Numbered from the stretch's first letter, positions 26,391-35,602 are shown. The stretch: DNA of 64,000 nucleotides from Brevibacterium marinum (GCF_011927955.1 NZ_JAATJN010000001.1:2294001-2358000); one strand, 5' to 3'. Notes: generated by a model from the letters alone, not told the origin. Program-made: numbers and translations.

Positions 26391-27782
26391 TCAGACTGCC
26401 GCCGACAGTGCCGAGACGCCGACGCGCTCGTCGACAGCTCCCATGACGTGATCGACCTTGTCGAGCAGGTCGTCGAGGACGGCCTGGTCGGCCACCAGCG
26501 GCGGGGAGAGGACGAGCATCGTCGCTCCGCGGTTGTCCGGACGGGTGATGAGTCCGACTTCCTTCATCGCTTGGGGGAGCACCTCGGTGAGGACTGCCTT
26601 GGACGCTTCGGGAGACAGCTCGGTTCCGGTGTCCCGGTCGGCCATCATCTCGATGGCGTAGAAGAACCCGGCACCGCGGTATTCCTTGATGCACCGGTAG
26701 GAGTCGGTGATCCGATCGAGCCCGTTCTGGAAATAGGGTTCGAGGCTGCGGACATTGCCCGGCACGTTCTCGTCGGCGAGAGCCGTGAGGTTCGCTGTGG
26801 CCACTGCAGTCGCCACGGGATGGCCGCCCCAGGTGGCACCATGGGTGAACGCTCCTGCGTCGGGGGAGTCGAGCAGGGCTTCGGCCAGGGGCTTGCGGAT
26901 GATGACTCCGCCGAGGGGCAGGTAGCCCGAGGTGGAGCCCTTGGCGAAGGTGATGAGGTCGGGGACGACATCGAACTTGATCGAGCCGAACCATTCGCCC
27001 AACCGTCCGAAGCCGGTGATGACTTCGTCTGCGACGAGGAGGATTCCGTGCTCGTCGCAGATCTTCCGCAGTTCCTGCCAGTAGCCTTCCGGAGGCACAA
27101 GGGCGCCGCGGGAGTTCTGGACGGGTTCGGCGAACAGGGCTGCGAAGGTGTCGCCGCCTTCGCGTTCGATGAGTTCCCTGATGGCCTGGATCGAGGGCAG
27201 ATCCGCAGCGGTTCCGCCTGCCGGGACCGCTTCGCCGAGCGTATTGGGAACGTGGAAGACTCCCGGCATGAGGTCGCCGAAGGGCTCTTTGTAGGCCGGG
27301 ATGCCGGTGACTGCGAGAGCACCGAGTGTGGTCCCGTGATAGGCCATATCCCGGGCGATGATCTTCGTGCGCTGCGGCTGCCCCTGCGATCGGTGGTACT
27401 GGCGGGCGAACTTGACGGCCGATTCGACGGCCTCCGAACCGGAGTTCACGAAGAACACCGTGTCGAGGTCACCGGGAGCGTGGCCGGCGATGAGAGTAGC
27501 CGCGTCCACGGCCGCCGGATGAGCGGAGCCCCAGTTCGTCCAGTACGCGAGTTTGCTCATCTGTTCGTAGGCGGCTTTGGGGATGTCCTGCCGTCCGTGA
27601 CCGATGTTCGCGCAGAACAGCCCGGCCAGACCGTCGAGGTGCTGATCGCCTCGCTCGTCGATGAGGTAACTGCCCTTGCCTTCGACGATGATCGGCAGAT
27701 CTTCGTCATTCCACACCTTGCCCGTTGTGAAGTGGGGAAAAAGGTGCTGCTGGGCACGATTTGCATAATCCGAGATCGTCAC
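26391..27782 (-). CDS. tpa: Taurine--pyruvate aminotransferase
   Basis: A 463-residue class III PLP aminotransferase. Landmarks are HLDGLAGLFCANIGHGRQDI, FFVNSGSEAVESAVKFAR (111-128), the PLP aspartate D252 in LLVADEVITGFGR and the Schiff-base lysine K281 in FAKGSTSGYLPLGG. The opening and length fit taurine:pyruvate aminotransferase, which yields sulfoacetaldehyde and L-alanine. The context (pta downstream, xsc nearby, MocR regulator upstream) supports taurine over other omega-amino acids. The start is GTG at 27782 with GGAGGG upstream. Confidence 0.9.
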   Translation of the reverse strand: MTISDYANRAQQHLFPHFTTGKVWNDEDLPIIVEGKGSYLIDERGDQHLDGLAGLFCANIGHGRQDIPKAAYEQMSKLAYWTNWGSAHPAAVDAATLIAGHAPGDLDTVFFVNSGSEAVESAVKFARQYHRSQGQPQRTKIIARDMAYHGTTLGALAVTGIPAYKEPFGDLMPGVFHVPNTLGEAVPAGGTAADLPSIQAIRELIEREGGDTFAALFAEPVQNSRGALVPPEGYWQELRKICDEHGILLVADEVITGFGRLGEWFGSIKFDVVPDLITFAKGSTSGYLPLGGVIIRKPLAEALLDSPDAGAFTHGATWGGHPVATAVATANLTALADENVPGNVRSLEPYFQNGLDRITDSYRCIKEYRGAGFFYAIEMMADRDTGTELSPEASKAVLTEVLPQAMKEVGLITRPDNRGATMLVLSPPLVADQAVLDDLLDKVDHVMGAVDERVGVSALSAAV

Positions 27783-27846
27783 GCGAACCCTCCAATCGGT
27801 CTTTCTGGGGTCGGTACGTCGAGGCGTCCCGACTCCGGCACTCCGT

Positions 27847-27921
27847 CTTTGGTGTGCTTGTCATCACTCTCTCGGCAATCTGGTTCCCGCTGAAGTCCCA
27901 GTCCGTTACGAGTTCTTTGGT
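27847..27921. promoter_or_regulatory. Candidate MocR (TauR-like) direct repeats upstream of tpa
   Basis: TCTTTGGT occurs at 27847-27854 and again at 27914-27921, in the same orientation, within the 157-base gap between mocR and tpa. MocR proteins usually bind direct repeats, which makes these a candidate site. There is no other support. Confidence 0.3.
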
Positions 27922-27939
27922 ACCAGAGGGTTCGAGCGG

Positions 27940-29448
27940 TCAGGCTTGGGAGAGGACCGAGTCGATGGCTTCGCTGAGGTGGCGGACTCCGGGGGTGATG
28001 GAGTCGAGGTCGATGACGGCGAAGCCGAGGCGGAAGAAGTTGCGATTGGTTTCGGGCGAGAGGAAGAACGGGTCTCCGGGTTCGATGACGACGCCTCGGC
28101 GCAGGCATTCTTCGGCCAGTTCGCGGCAGTCGAGTTCCGGTGGGGCCTGGATCCACACGCTGACACCTCCGGCCGGGAACGGCACTCTCCAGGGCAGGTG
28201 CTCCTCGAGCGCGCTGGTCAGTGTCTCCCATTTCTTCCGCAGCTGGGTTCGTCGGCGTGAGATCGTGCGATGGAACTGTCCGGAGTCGATGAGCAGCGCC
28301 ATGGCGCGTTGGGTGTGGCCCGGGACGTGGCGGATGGAATAGCGGCGGTGGGTGCGCATGCGCTCGATGAGTTCGGGCTCCGCAACGATGTAGCCCAGCC
28401 GGAGTCCGGGGGCGAGGAATTTGCTGAACGAACCCAGGTAGATGACGTGATCGGAGTGGGGGAGGGCCTTGAGCGCAGGGGTGGGTTTGCCCCGGTATCG
28501 GAACTCTGAATCGTAGTCGTCTTCGATGATGAGGGAATTGGTCTCTCGCATGCGTGTCAGCAGCTGCAGTCTGCGTGAGGGGTCGAGTGTGACATTGGTG
28601 GGGCTGTGATGGCTGGGGGTGACGTAGACGATGTCGAGCTGATCATCGGGTGGGATCATTCCCTGAGAGTCGACGGGCAGGGGAATCAGTTGTCCGCCGA
28701 CACGGGTGAAGGCGTGTTTGGCATCGACATAGCCTGGGTCCTCCACGCCGACGGTGGTGTCGGGGCCGACGAGCAGTTGGGCCAGAAGGTCGAGTCCCTG
28801 TTGGGATCCTGCGGTGATGAGCACATTCTCAGGGCTCACGTGAATGCCGCGGCTCGGGAGCACGCGTTGGCACAGCAGATCTGTGAGCAGCGGGTCGTCC
28901 TCGTCGATGGCGTCGCGGACGGAGAACGGCAGGTGCTTAGGATCCATGGCCGTGCGCAAGGCCCGGGCCCAGGCGAGCCTGGGGAACTCGTCAGGGTCGA
29001 TCTGGCCGGCGACGAATGGGTAGGGGTACGACTGCCAGTTCTTCGTCTTGGTGATCTCTGGAAGATTCCTATCCGGGATCGCACGGATTTTGGATTCCCA
29101 ATCGATGGACCCGTCGGAGAGTCGGGCACTGTGGTGCTTCTCCGATCCGTTGTCGAGCAGATTGGTGTTGATGAAGTGTCCGCTGCGAGCGCGCGCTTCG
29201 ATGAGACCGGTGGCGACGAGCTCTTGGATTGCGGCATTGACCGTATTGCGTGAGAGCCCGAGTTCGTGTGACAGAGCGCGTGACGAAGGCAGGGCGACAT
29301 CCGGATTCATCACACCGGAGAGGATCTGATGTTCCAGGGCCCGACGCAGCTGCCGATAGAGCGGTTCGCTCGAGTCCATCGAGATCTCGATCGGGGACAG
29401 GGCCGGTGGGCTGAGTGTGGATTCTGAGTGGTCGTCGTGGGACGTCAT
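27940..29448 (-). CDS. MocR/TauR-type regulator (GntR winged helix fused to aminotransferase fold)
   Basis: A 502-residue fusion. A GntR winged helix is at about 25-95 (SEPLYRQLRRALEHQILSG, LPSSRALSHELGLSRNTVNAAIQELVATGLIEAR), and a class I aminotransferase-like domain follows, with ITAGSQQGLDLLAQLL, the PLP aspartate in EDDYDSEFRY and the lysine in YLGSFSKFLAPGLRLGY. MocR proteins use PLP to sense an amine; TauR is the taurine-responsive member. It is read in the same direction as tpa and lies directly upstream. The true start is ATG at 29448 with GAAGGTG upstream; a longer frame to 29739 is antisense of the stress-protein gene. Confidence 0.9.
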   Translation of the reverse strand: MTSHDDHSESTLSPPALSPIEISMDSSEPLYRQLRRALEHQILSGVMNPDVALPSSRALSHELGLSRNTVNAAIQELVATGLIEARARSGHFINTNLLDNGSEKHHSARLSDGSIDWESKIRAIPDRNLPEITKTKNWQSYPYPFVAGQIDPDEFPRLAWARALRTAMDPKHLPFSVRDAIDEDDPLLTDLLCQRVLPSRGIHVSPENVLITAGSQQGLDLLAQLLVGPDTTVGVEDPGYVDAKHAFTRVGGQLIPLPVDSQGMIPPDDQLDIVYVTPSHHSPTNVTLDPSRRLQLLTRMRETNSLIIEDDYDSEFRYRGKPTPALKALPHSDHVIYLGSFSKFLAPGLRLGYIVAEPELIERMRTHRRYSIRHVPGHTQRAMALLIDSGQFHRTISRRRTQLRKKWETLTSALEEHLPWRVPFPAGGVSVWIQAPPELDCRELAEECLRRGVVIEPGDPFFLSPETNRNFFRLGFAVIDLDSITPGVRHLSEAIDSVLSQA

Positions 29449-29458
29449 GTCTGCACCT

Positions 29459-30355
29459 TCAGATCGATATATCGTCGTCAGCGGTGGACTCGGGCGCGGG
29501 AAAGCGGGGGACGACGACCATCGGAACCGGCAGACTGCGGAGCATCTTGTTGGCCGTAGTCCCGAGGAAGATCGACTGTCTGCGGGCCAGTCTGTTCGAA
29601 CCGATGAGGACGATCTCGCCCTCATCCCAGGTGAGTGTGTCGATGGCGGATTCGATGGATCGGCCATGCGCGACGTCGACCATGACCTCGGTGGCGTTGT
29701 CGACCGACTGGGAGGCGCGCACGAGCAGCTTCTTCGCATGGTCGCTGGCAGCGTCGGTCGTCTCAGCGGCCCCAGAGCGTGCGTCGAAAGCGATGAGCGA
29801 GATCAGCCGCAGGGGTACGTCATGGAGAACTGAGGATTGGGTCGCGACGTTGAGGGCCACCTCGGCGCCGGGGCGCATGCCCAGAGCACATGTCAGCCGG
29901 GTCAGACGACTGGGCGGCAGATAACCGGACGGGGCCAAAGCGACCGAAACGGGGGAAGAATGGAGGAGTGCGTTGGCCACCGATCCTACGGTGAAGCGTC
30001 GCAGCGGACCGTGGCTGGCCGCGCCGACGACGATGAGGTCGCAGGGACGTTCCGTGGCCTTGTCGATCAGCCCCGTTGCCATGGAATCGGAGAAGTGGAC
30101 CGATGTCGTCGAATGGATGGTCTTCGGAATGAGATCGTGTGTCTTCGCCATCCATTGCTGAGCCTCCTCGAGGCAGAGCTTCTGGAATTCGCGTTCCGGT
30201 TTCGACACTGCCTGTTCCGGCGGGACACCGCGGATCACATGGACCAGGTCGAGTTCGACAGGGTGGGACGTCAGCGTCGATTGGGCAAGCGTGAGCGCAA
30301 GTGACACGGCGTCGCGTCCGCGTTTGTCCATGGTGATTCCGACGACGTAGCGCAT
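29459..30355 (-). CDS. Tandem-domain universal stress protein (UspA family)
   Basis: A 298-residue cytoplasmic protein with two Usp domains. Domain 1 ends with VVGAASHGPLRRFTVGSVANALLHSSPVSVAL and domain 2 with LIGSNRLARRQSIFLGTTANKMLRSLPVPMVVVP. Both keep the G-x2-3-G-x8-9-G(S/T) ATP-binding pattern in recognisable form. The RBS AAAGGAG precedes ATG at 30355. It ends 10 bases before mocR starts, so the two may be co-transcribed. A stress role during sulfonate use is speculation. Confidence 0.9.
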   Translation of the reverse strand: MRYVVGITMDKRGRDAVSLALTLAQSTLTSHPVELDLVHVIRGVPPEQAVSKPEREFQKLCLEEAQQWMAKTHDLIPKTIHSTTSVHFSDSMATGLIDKATERPCDLIVVGAASHGPLRRFTVGSVANALLHSSPVSVALAPSGYLPPSRLTRLTCALGMRPGAEVALNVATQSSVLHDVPLRLISLIAFDARSGAAETTDAASDHAKKLLVRASQSVDNATEVMVDVAHGRSIESAIDTLTWDEGEIVLIGSNRLARRQSIFLGTTANKMLRSLPVPMVVVPRFPAPESTADDDISI

Positions 30356-30396
30356 ACAGTCTCCTTTGACCTGCGGCTGACTGGGGCTTCCCGTTG

Positions 30397-30426
30397 ACTA
30401 TAGGACAGTCGGACGAAGGCGAACAA
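30397..30426 (-). promoter_or_regulatory. Putative promoter of the usp-mocR unit
   Basis: On the minus strand TTGTTC (30421-30426) is followed after 18 bases by TATAGT (30397-30402), 42 bases upstream of the usp start. Confidence 0.45.
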
Positions 30427-30627
30427 AGACTGGTTCATTTGCGAGACCGCCGTTGTCGGCGATCTCGGAAATGGTCGAAATCTCCAGCATTTCGTTCTGT
30501 TTGCTGCTGGCTTCGGTGTGCTGCTGGGAGCTGGATCCCGCTTTCTCGACGAGCGTGGGTCGAGTATGTCGTAGTCCAGCGGGGGTTCGTAAACGAGAGG
30601 CAGCTTAGTCTCGTGGCATTGAGCGTG

Positions 30628-31575
30628 TCAGAGATCGCCGATCAATTGTGGGCCGAATGCGTCGGTGAAGTCTGATGAAGCGCCAAGGGCGACCTCGCCG
30701 AAGGCGCTGGCTGTCGATACTGTTCTTCGCGAGATCATCACGGTCGGTGACTCGATATTGAGATCGTGACAGTCGATGAAAGCCACGTCTTCGCCAGTTC
30801 GAAGGGCGCTGAGATCGGTGACGAACCCGATACCGTAGCCTGCCGCGATGAGTGCGATCTGAGCCCCAATGGAATCAGCCTCAACGATATCGGTCGGATC
30901 AAAGCCTCCCTTGTCGCGACAGGCAGTCACCAGAGCATCGAAGTACCGAGCGCCTCGCCTGCGACCGTACATAATCAACCGTTCGTCAGCCAGGTCAGCA
31001 AGATGCACCCGTTGTCTGGCTGCCAGACGGTTGTTCTGAGGCACAGCGAGGATGAGTTTCTCTTCGAGCAACACCGTCGTCTCAAGGTCGGAGTCGTTTT
31101 TCCCTCCTACGATCTCGTGACGCTGCCTTGTCAGTGCGAGGTCGATCGTCTTCGCGTCGAGCTGGTCGGCAAGAGTGGCCGCATCACCTTCCAATACACG
31201 GACATCGATACCTGGAAACCTGCGACGAAAACGTCCGAGGACAAAGGGGAGGAATCGCTCACATGCCACCGGACTCGCTCCGACCGTCAGGGTCCCGCGC
31301 CCCCGTTCTCCAGCGGTATCCACCTTGCTTCGCAGCAACTGGGCCTGATGGAGCAAGATCTCCGCTTCGCTTCTGAGCGCGGACCCGGCCGATGTGAGCA
31401 TGATGCCTCGGGGAGTGCGCGTCATCAGGGGGCGACCGATCGCTTCCTCAAGCATCTTGAGTTGAAGACTCAAGGCCGGCTGTGAGATGTGCAGTCGCCG
31501 CGCAGCGCGAGTGACGTTCCCCTCGTCGGCGACCGTGGAGAAGTATTCAAGGCGCTTCAGCGTCAGTTCCGACAT
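30628..31575 (-). CDS. LysR-type transcriptional regulator
   Basis: A 315-residue regulator with the LysR helix-turn-helix at 5-64 (LKRLEYFSTVADEGNVTRAARRLHISQPALSLQLKMLEEAIGRPL) and an effector domain beginning near 90 (GTLTVGASPVACERFLPFVLGRFRRRFPGIDV). It diverges from the sodium:solute symporter gene with 107 bases between, and very likely controls that transport and oxidation operon. Confidence 0.92.
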   Translation of the reverse strand: MSELTLKRLEYFSTVADEGNVTRAARRLHISQPALSLQLKMLEEAIGRPLMTRTPRGIMLTSAGSALRSEAEILLHQAQLLRSKVDTAGERGRGTLTVGASPVACERFLPFVLGRFRRRFPGIDVRVLEGDAATLADQLDAKTIDLALTRQRHEIVGGKNDSDLETTVLLEEKLILAVPQNNRLAARQRVHLADLADERLIMYGRRRGARYFDALVTACRDKGGFDPTDIVEADSIGAQIALIAAGYGIGFVTDLSALRTGEDVAFIDCHDLNIESPTVMISRRTVSTASAFGEVALGASSDFTDAFGPQLIGDL

Positions 31576-31584
31576 AACTCTCTC

Positions 31585-31624
31585 CTATGAGAATCATCAA
31601 AAAACGGTATTGGACTTATCATAG
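31585..31624. promoter_or_regulatory. Candidate LysR site between regulator and symporter
   Basis: CTATGA (31585-31590) is mirrored by TCATAG (31619-31624) over 28 bases of A/T-rich DNA, in the position expected for LysR recognition and activation sites. Confidence 0.35.
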
Positions 31625-31682
31625 TCGTCGTTCGAGAGTGGTGAGCAAGTCGAATCTTCCAGCGTTGCAAGAAAGGCGACAC

Positions 31683-33101
31683 ATGAACCTCTCGCCCCTC
31701 GACCTGATCATCGTCAGCCTCTATTTTCTAGTAATACTCTTCATCGGTTTCCAGACCGCACGCCGCATCAAGAGTGCCGATGACTTCTCGGTCGCCGGTC
31801 GTCGCCTGATCTGGCCGGTCGTCTTCTCTACCCTGGCTGCAACCTTCCTCGGCGGCGGAGCCACACTCGGACGGGCCGGCGAATCCTATGAGGTCGGATA
31901 TGCGTTCATGGTTGCCGCCATCGCCTTTCCCGTACAGACGGTGATCACCGGCTGGTTCATCGCTCCGCGACTCAACAGCTACACCACGTCTGTGACGATC
32001 GGCGACGTGTTCGACCTTCATTCGGGAAAGCTCGCTCGGCTCATCGTCGGCGTCCTCGGACTGCTGGTGACAGTGGGCATTCTTGGGGCTCAGGGTCTCG
32101 CACTGGGATCGATCTTCCAGGTTGTCTTCGGCATCGATTCCACCGTGGGGATTGTCATCGGCATGGGTGTCGTGCTCGTCTACTCGACTGCCGGCGGCAT
32201 CTGGGCAGATGTGCAGACCGACGTGTTCCAATTCGTGCTCCTGGGCCTGTTTTTGCCGGTAGCACTTCTCATCGGCGTCTTCCGTGCCGGCGGTCCGATG
32301 GACCTCATCGAGAGGATCCCGGACACCCACCTCGATTTCTTCGGCACGTACGGCTTTTGGGAATTCGCTGCCATCTTCATCGCTTTCGCTCTCGGGGAGG
32401 CTCTCATTCCGCCTTATGCGCAGCGGGCGCTGGCTGCACAGAACCCGCTGTCGGCCAGAAAGGGGTACGCACGTGCCGGTGCCTTCGGCCTGGTCTTCTA
32501 CTTCGTCAGCGCCAGCCTCGGCGTCGTCGCCCTCGTCTTCTACCCGAACATCAGGCCCGACGATGCGATTCCGACGATCATCATCGATATGCTTCCCCTC
32601 GGCATCGCTGGCTTGGTTGCCGCCTCACTCGTCGCAGTCATCATGTCCACGGCTGATTCGCTGCTCAACTCAGCGTCGGTGATCTTGTCCAACGATCTCG
32701 TCAAAGGCTTCATCGCGCGCAACATCAGTGGACGACAGCTGCTGTGGGTCGAACGGTCCAGCAACTTCCTCATCGGCTTCGGGGCCCTGCTCTTCGCTCT
32801 CAATGCAGAGACCATCGTCGATGCCCTTATGCTCACCTACGGGCTGTGGGGTCCGACCGTCGTCGCGCCATTCGTCTTCGCCATCATGTCGAGGCGCCGA
32901 GCCCCCGTAGCAATCGTCGCCTCGATGCTGGCCGGAGTCACGGTCGCGATCGTGTGGACCTTCGTACTCGGCACACCGAATGACATCAACGCCATCATCG
33001 TGGCTCTGCCTGTGAACATCGCTGTCCTGGCTTGCGCCTACATGCTGATCGACAGGCCGAAGAACTTGCAGACTCAGGTTGGAAAGGTAGTCACATCATG
33101 A
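31683..33101 (+). CDS. Sodium:solute symporter (SSS family)
   Basis: A 472-residue membrane protein with about 13 helices and the SSS signatures: DFSVAGRRLIWPVVFSTLAATFLGGGATLG near the N-terminus, YSTAGGIWADVQTDVFQF and GLVAASLVAVIMSTADSLLNSASVILSNDL, which holds sodium-site serines. ATG at 31683 has AAGAAAGG upstream; an earlier ATG at 31587 would start within the regulatory repeat. Downstream, a tiny membrane protein and a D-amino-acid dehydrogenase-like enzyme overlap in sequence. Cargo is probably an amino acid or imino acid oxidised by that enzyme. Confidence 0.9.
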   Translation: MNLSPLDLIIVSLYFLVILFIGFQTARRIKSADDFSVAGRRLIWPVVFSTLAATFLGGGATLGRAGESYEVGYAFMVAAIAFPVQTVITGWFIAPRLNSYTTSVTIGDVFDLHSGKLARLIVGVLGLLVTVGILGAQGLALGSIFQVVFGIDSTVGIVIGMGVVLVYSTAGGIWADVQTDVFQFVLLGLFLPVALLIGVFRAGGPMDLIERIPDTHLDFFGTYGFWEFAAIFIAFALGEALIPPYAQRALAAQNPLSARKGYARAGAFGLVFYFVSASLGVVALVFYPNIRPDDAIPTIIIDMLPLGIAGLVAASLVAVIMSTADSLLNSASVILSNDLVKGFIARNISGRQLLWVERSSNFLIGFGALLFALNAETIVDALMLTYGLWGPTVVAPFVFAIMSRRRAPVAIVASMLAGVTVAIVWTFVLGTPNDINAIIVALPVNIAVLACAYMLIDRPKNLQTQVGKVVTS

Positions 33102-33262
33102 TCGTCCTCGCAGCAGCATTCATCGTCATCCCTATCGCCATCATCATCTGGGTGGCATACGTGGGGGTCCTCGGTCTCCGGTTCTGTTGGAACATGCTCT
33201 TCAGATATTCCGAAATGGAGCTCGCGGAGACTGCCAGCACCGAGAGCCCAGCCGATGAGTGA
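33098..33262 (+). CDS. Small single-helix membrane protein, possible symporter subunit
   Basis: A 54-residue protein starting MIVLAAAFIVIPIAIIIWVAYV, one membrane helix at about 2-27 followed by a short charged tail. Its ATG overlaps the symporter stop in an ATGA, and its end overlaps the next gene by 8 bases, so it is translated as part of the chain. Some SSS transporters have small membrane partners of this kind (the DUF997 protein with PanF, DUF3311 proteins with MctP-like carriers), usually encoded upstream. No family match is claimed. Coding status rests on the couplings and hydrophobic pattern. Confidence 0.65.
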   Translation: MIVLAAAFIVIPIAIIIWVAYVGVLGLRFCWNMLFRYSEMELAETASTESPADE

Positions 33263-34514
33263 GCGATCCGTGGACTACGACCTCATGGTCATCGGGGCAG
33301 GTGCCATCGGCGTCACAATCGCTATGAATGCTGCCGAGCGAGGACTTTCAACAGCCGTCGTGGAAGCGCGTGCCGAACCTGGGATGGGCTGCTCCTACGC
33401 CAATGCCGGTCTTCTCGCTCCCAGCCATGCGCATCCGCTGACAGGGTTCGGCAACGTCAGGGCCGGACTGCGAAATATCGCAAACCCCTACGGACCCTTC
33501 AAGCTCGATCCCAGTGCGGAGAACATCAGCTGGATACCTCGCTTTCTGCTTGCGTCTTTGCCGCGGGAGCACGACAAAGCGATCGACACTCAACGACGAC
33601 TGAGCGGGGCGAGCACCGCGATGCACCGTTCTATGGCCAGATCGGGGCTCGACACAGGCTTTCGACAGAACGGATTGCTCGATGTCTATCGGAACCTCAC
33701 GGCCGCACAGGCGACGACTGACGACCTCGAGAACCACCCGTTGCGCCCTGCATTTTCCCTTCTGAGCGCAGCACAGATCATGGAGAAGATTCCGACGGCA
33801 GCCGGTCTGGAAGCCGGAGTGTTCACCACAGATGACGCGCACTGTGACGGATACCGATATGTACATGCCGTGGCAGAGCGCGCAGCCGAGCTCGGAGTCG
33901 ATTTCCGCTTCAATGCACCCGCCGGGGCTCTGCTCCGCCGCAACGCTGTCACACGAGGTGTGAGCACCTCTGTTGGAGACCTGAGTGCGAATCATACGGT
34001 CGTAGCGGCAGCCGAACCATCGAAGCGTCTGCTCAAACCGACTGGTCTGCACCTGCCGATGATCAATGGAAAAGGTTATGTCGTGGACCTGGCCAAGAGC
34101 TCGAGTGACCCGGGATTCCCCATCGGCATCAAAGACGAGATGATCGTCGCAACCCCCTATCCCGATCGCCTCAGGCTCGCCGGAGTCATGGAGCTGACCG
34201 GATCTGACGACTCTGTCGATGCCACGCGGGTGGGTGCGATGATCACAGCGGGCGAAAGCGTGTTCCCCGGGCTCTCCTCGCGCGACATCCTGGAATCTTG
34301 GGCGGGACTTCGCCCGTGCATTGCCGACGGTCTGCCTGCTGTTGGACGCACCCACGATCCTGGACTATCGGTGGCAACCGGTCACGGCCAGCAAGGTCTG
34401 GTTCTGGCGCCCATCACTTCGGCAATTGTCCAAGCCCAGCTGCAGGGGCAACCGGGGACACCAGCCGGGGTCGACCCCCATGCAATCAGTCCGGAACGGT
34501 TCCGAAAGCGCTGA
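33255..34514 (+). CDS. FAD-dependent D-amino-acid dehydrogenase-like oxidoreductase (DadA type)
   Basis: A 419-residue DAO-family flavoprotein. The FAD-binding GxGxxG is VIGAGAIGVTIAMNAAERGLSTAVVEA (12-38), then SYANAGLLAPS, typical of DadA. The C-terminal FAD contact is GLRPCIADGLPAVGRTHDPGLSVATGHGQQGLVLAP. It oxidises an amine or amino acid to the imino acid and passes electrons to the respiratory chain. The start overlaps the small membrane protein gene by 8 bases. Substrate may be a D-amino acid, hydroxyproline or an N-methyl amino acid; the sequence alone does not decide. Confidence 0.88.
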   Translation: MSERSVDYDLMVIGAGAIGVTIAMNAAERGLSTAVVEARAEPGMGCSYANAGLLAPSHAHPLTGFGNVRAGLRNIANPYGPFKLDPSAENISWIPRFLLASLPREHDKAIDTQRRLSGASTAMHRSMARSGLDTGFRQNGLLDVYRNLTAAQATTDDLENHPLRPAFSLLSAAQIMEKIPTAAGLEAGVFTTDDAHCDGYRYVHAVAERAAELGVDFRFNAPAGALLRRNAVTRGVSTSVGDLSANHTVVAAAEPSKRLLKPTGLHLPMINGKGYVVDLAKSSSDPGFPIGIKDEMIVATPYPDRLRLAGVMELTGSDDSVDATRVGAMITAGESVFPGLSSRDILESWAGLRPCIADGLPAVGRTHDPGLSVATGHGQQGLVLAPITSAIVQAQLQGQPGTPAGVDPHAISPERFRKR

Positions 34515-34615
34515 AGTCACGCCAGACTGTTCATAGCCCGGTCTGTCGTGCCGTGAGTCGGGAGGCACTTCTACAATAGCCATCACGCCTCCCCGCCTTG
34601 GAAATCGCAGTCAGG

Positions 34616-35602
34616 TCACCACCGCCGATGAACTTCCTCGGCCCATCCGAAGACCTCTGTCACTCGATACGCGCGGCCTTCGAGGGACCAGACGGTCCCG
34701 GAGAAATGGCCGAAGACCTGTTCCTCGCGACTGCTGACGATCTTCTTGTCGAACCCGGAATGGCGATGGTACTCGGGGGTGAAGATCAGGTCGACTCGTT
34801 CGCCCTTGATCGTCCACGGTGCCATCCAGTCCTCAGTGTCGTAAGTCCACTCGAGCTCTTCGCTGATCTTTTCGATCTGACCATTGAAGCGCAGCGCATT
34901 CTCGGTCGACGGAGTCCCCGCCGTCCACTTGGCACCGAACTGCAGGCCGATCTCTTCCCCGTCAGTCGTCCCGCTGCCAGAGGCCCAATTCCACAGGGTG
35001 TCGTAGGGCCACTTGCCACGACCATGGTCCATCGTTGCCGTCGTTGTCTTCTCATCCAATCGGTAGGTGACACCATTGGCCCGAACACGTCCGCTTGCGG
35101 TCAGGCAGTTGTCTTTCCTGGTGTATTGGAAGCGTCGGCTGCTCCACGGAACCAGCACGCCCATCGACTGGTGATCGTTGGGAACGCTGACCTCCACCTC
35201 GGCGTTCACATTCGCCGTAACGACGTTGAGTGCGACGATCTGATTGCCGAAGGTGATTGAGATGTCGACGTTCTTGTCGCCGGAGCGAATCTGCTGTGTG
35301 CCCCACGGCGCGCGCGAGGTGGGATTGGATTTGAACCAGTCCATGGCGCTCGCCGTGGTCTCGGTCTGTGTCCTTCTGTCGAGGAAGAAGAGGGACGTGG
35401 CGGATTTGTAGTCCGTATCCGAGATGGAAAATGCCAGGATCATTTCGGGTGACACGATGCACCAGTAGTCGAATCGCTTCCGGCGTCCCCACCCCTTGAG
35501 GTTGGCCCGGTGCAGCGGGAATCGGCTCCATCCGACGGCGGCCTGGTTGAGTGTCCCGTTCTTCAGGCACATGTCGACGGGCTGGTGAAGTTCCTTCTCC
35601 AT
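34616..35602 (-). CDS. DUF2804 family protein
   Basis: A 328-residue protein, almost entirely beta-strand in character, with many aromatic residues and conserved-looking blocks: GWSRFPLHRANLKGWGRRKRFDYWCI, MDHGRGKWPYDTLWNWASG and the ending FGWAEEVHRRW. I recognise it as DUF2804, a family with no settled function. ATG at 35602 follows AAAGGA; the upstream extension to 35677 overlaps the transporter gene. It is the second gene of a LacI-regulated unit with a glycoside/pentoside/hexuronide symporter, which hints at carbohydrate metabolism. The fold resembles lipocalin-like AttH/CrtC proteins, an impression I cannot test here. Confidence 0.75.
   Translation of the reverse strand: MEKELHQPVDMCLKNGTLNQAAVGWSRFPLHRANLKGWGRRKRFDYWCIVSPEMILAFSISDTDYKSATSLFFLDRRTQTETTASAMDWFKSNPTSRAPWGTQQIRSGDKNVDISITFGNQIVALNVVTANVNAEVEVSVPNDHQSMGVLVPWSSRRFQYTRKDNCLTASGRVRANGVTYRLDEKTTTATMDHGRGKWPYDTLWNWASGSGTTDGEEIGLQFGAKWTAGTPSTENALRFNGQIEKISEELEWTYDTEDWMAPWTIKGERVDLIFTPEYHRHSGFDKKIVSSREEQVFGHFSGTVWSLEGRAYRVTEVFGWAEEVHRRW

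Noticed and set aside
29449..29739. N-terminal extension of the MocR frame
   Set aside because: It overlaps the universal stress protein gene and has a Ser/Arg/Pro-rich shadow composition.
30442..30467. Hairpin CGAGACCGCCG/CGGCGATCTCG considered as a terminator
   Set aside because: One mismatch, no U-run and no gene ends there on either strand.
30424..30556. A plus-strand open frame ending in a hydrophobic stretch (FVLFAAGFGVLLGAGSRF), resembling the end of a membrane protein
   Set aside because: No start codon with an RBS, stops on both sides, and it lies in the promoter region of usp; probably chance.
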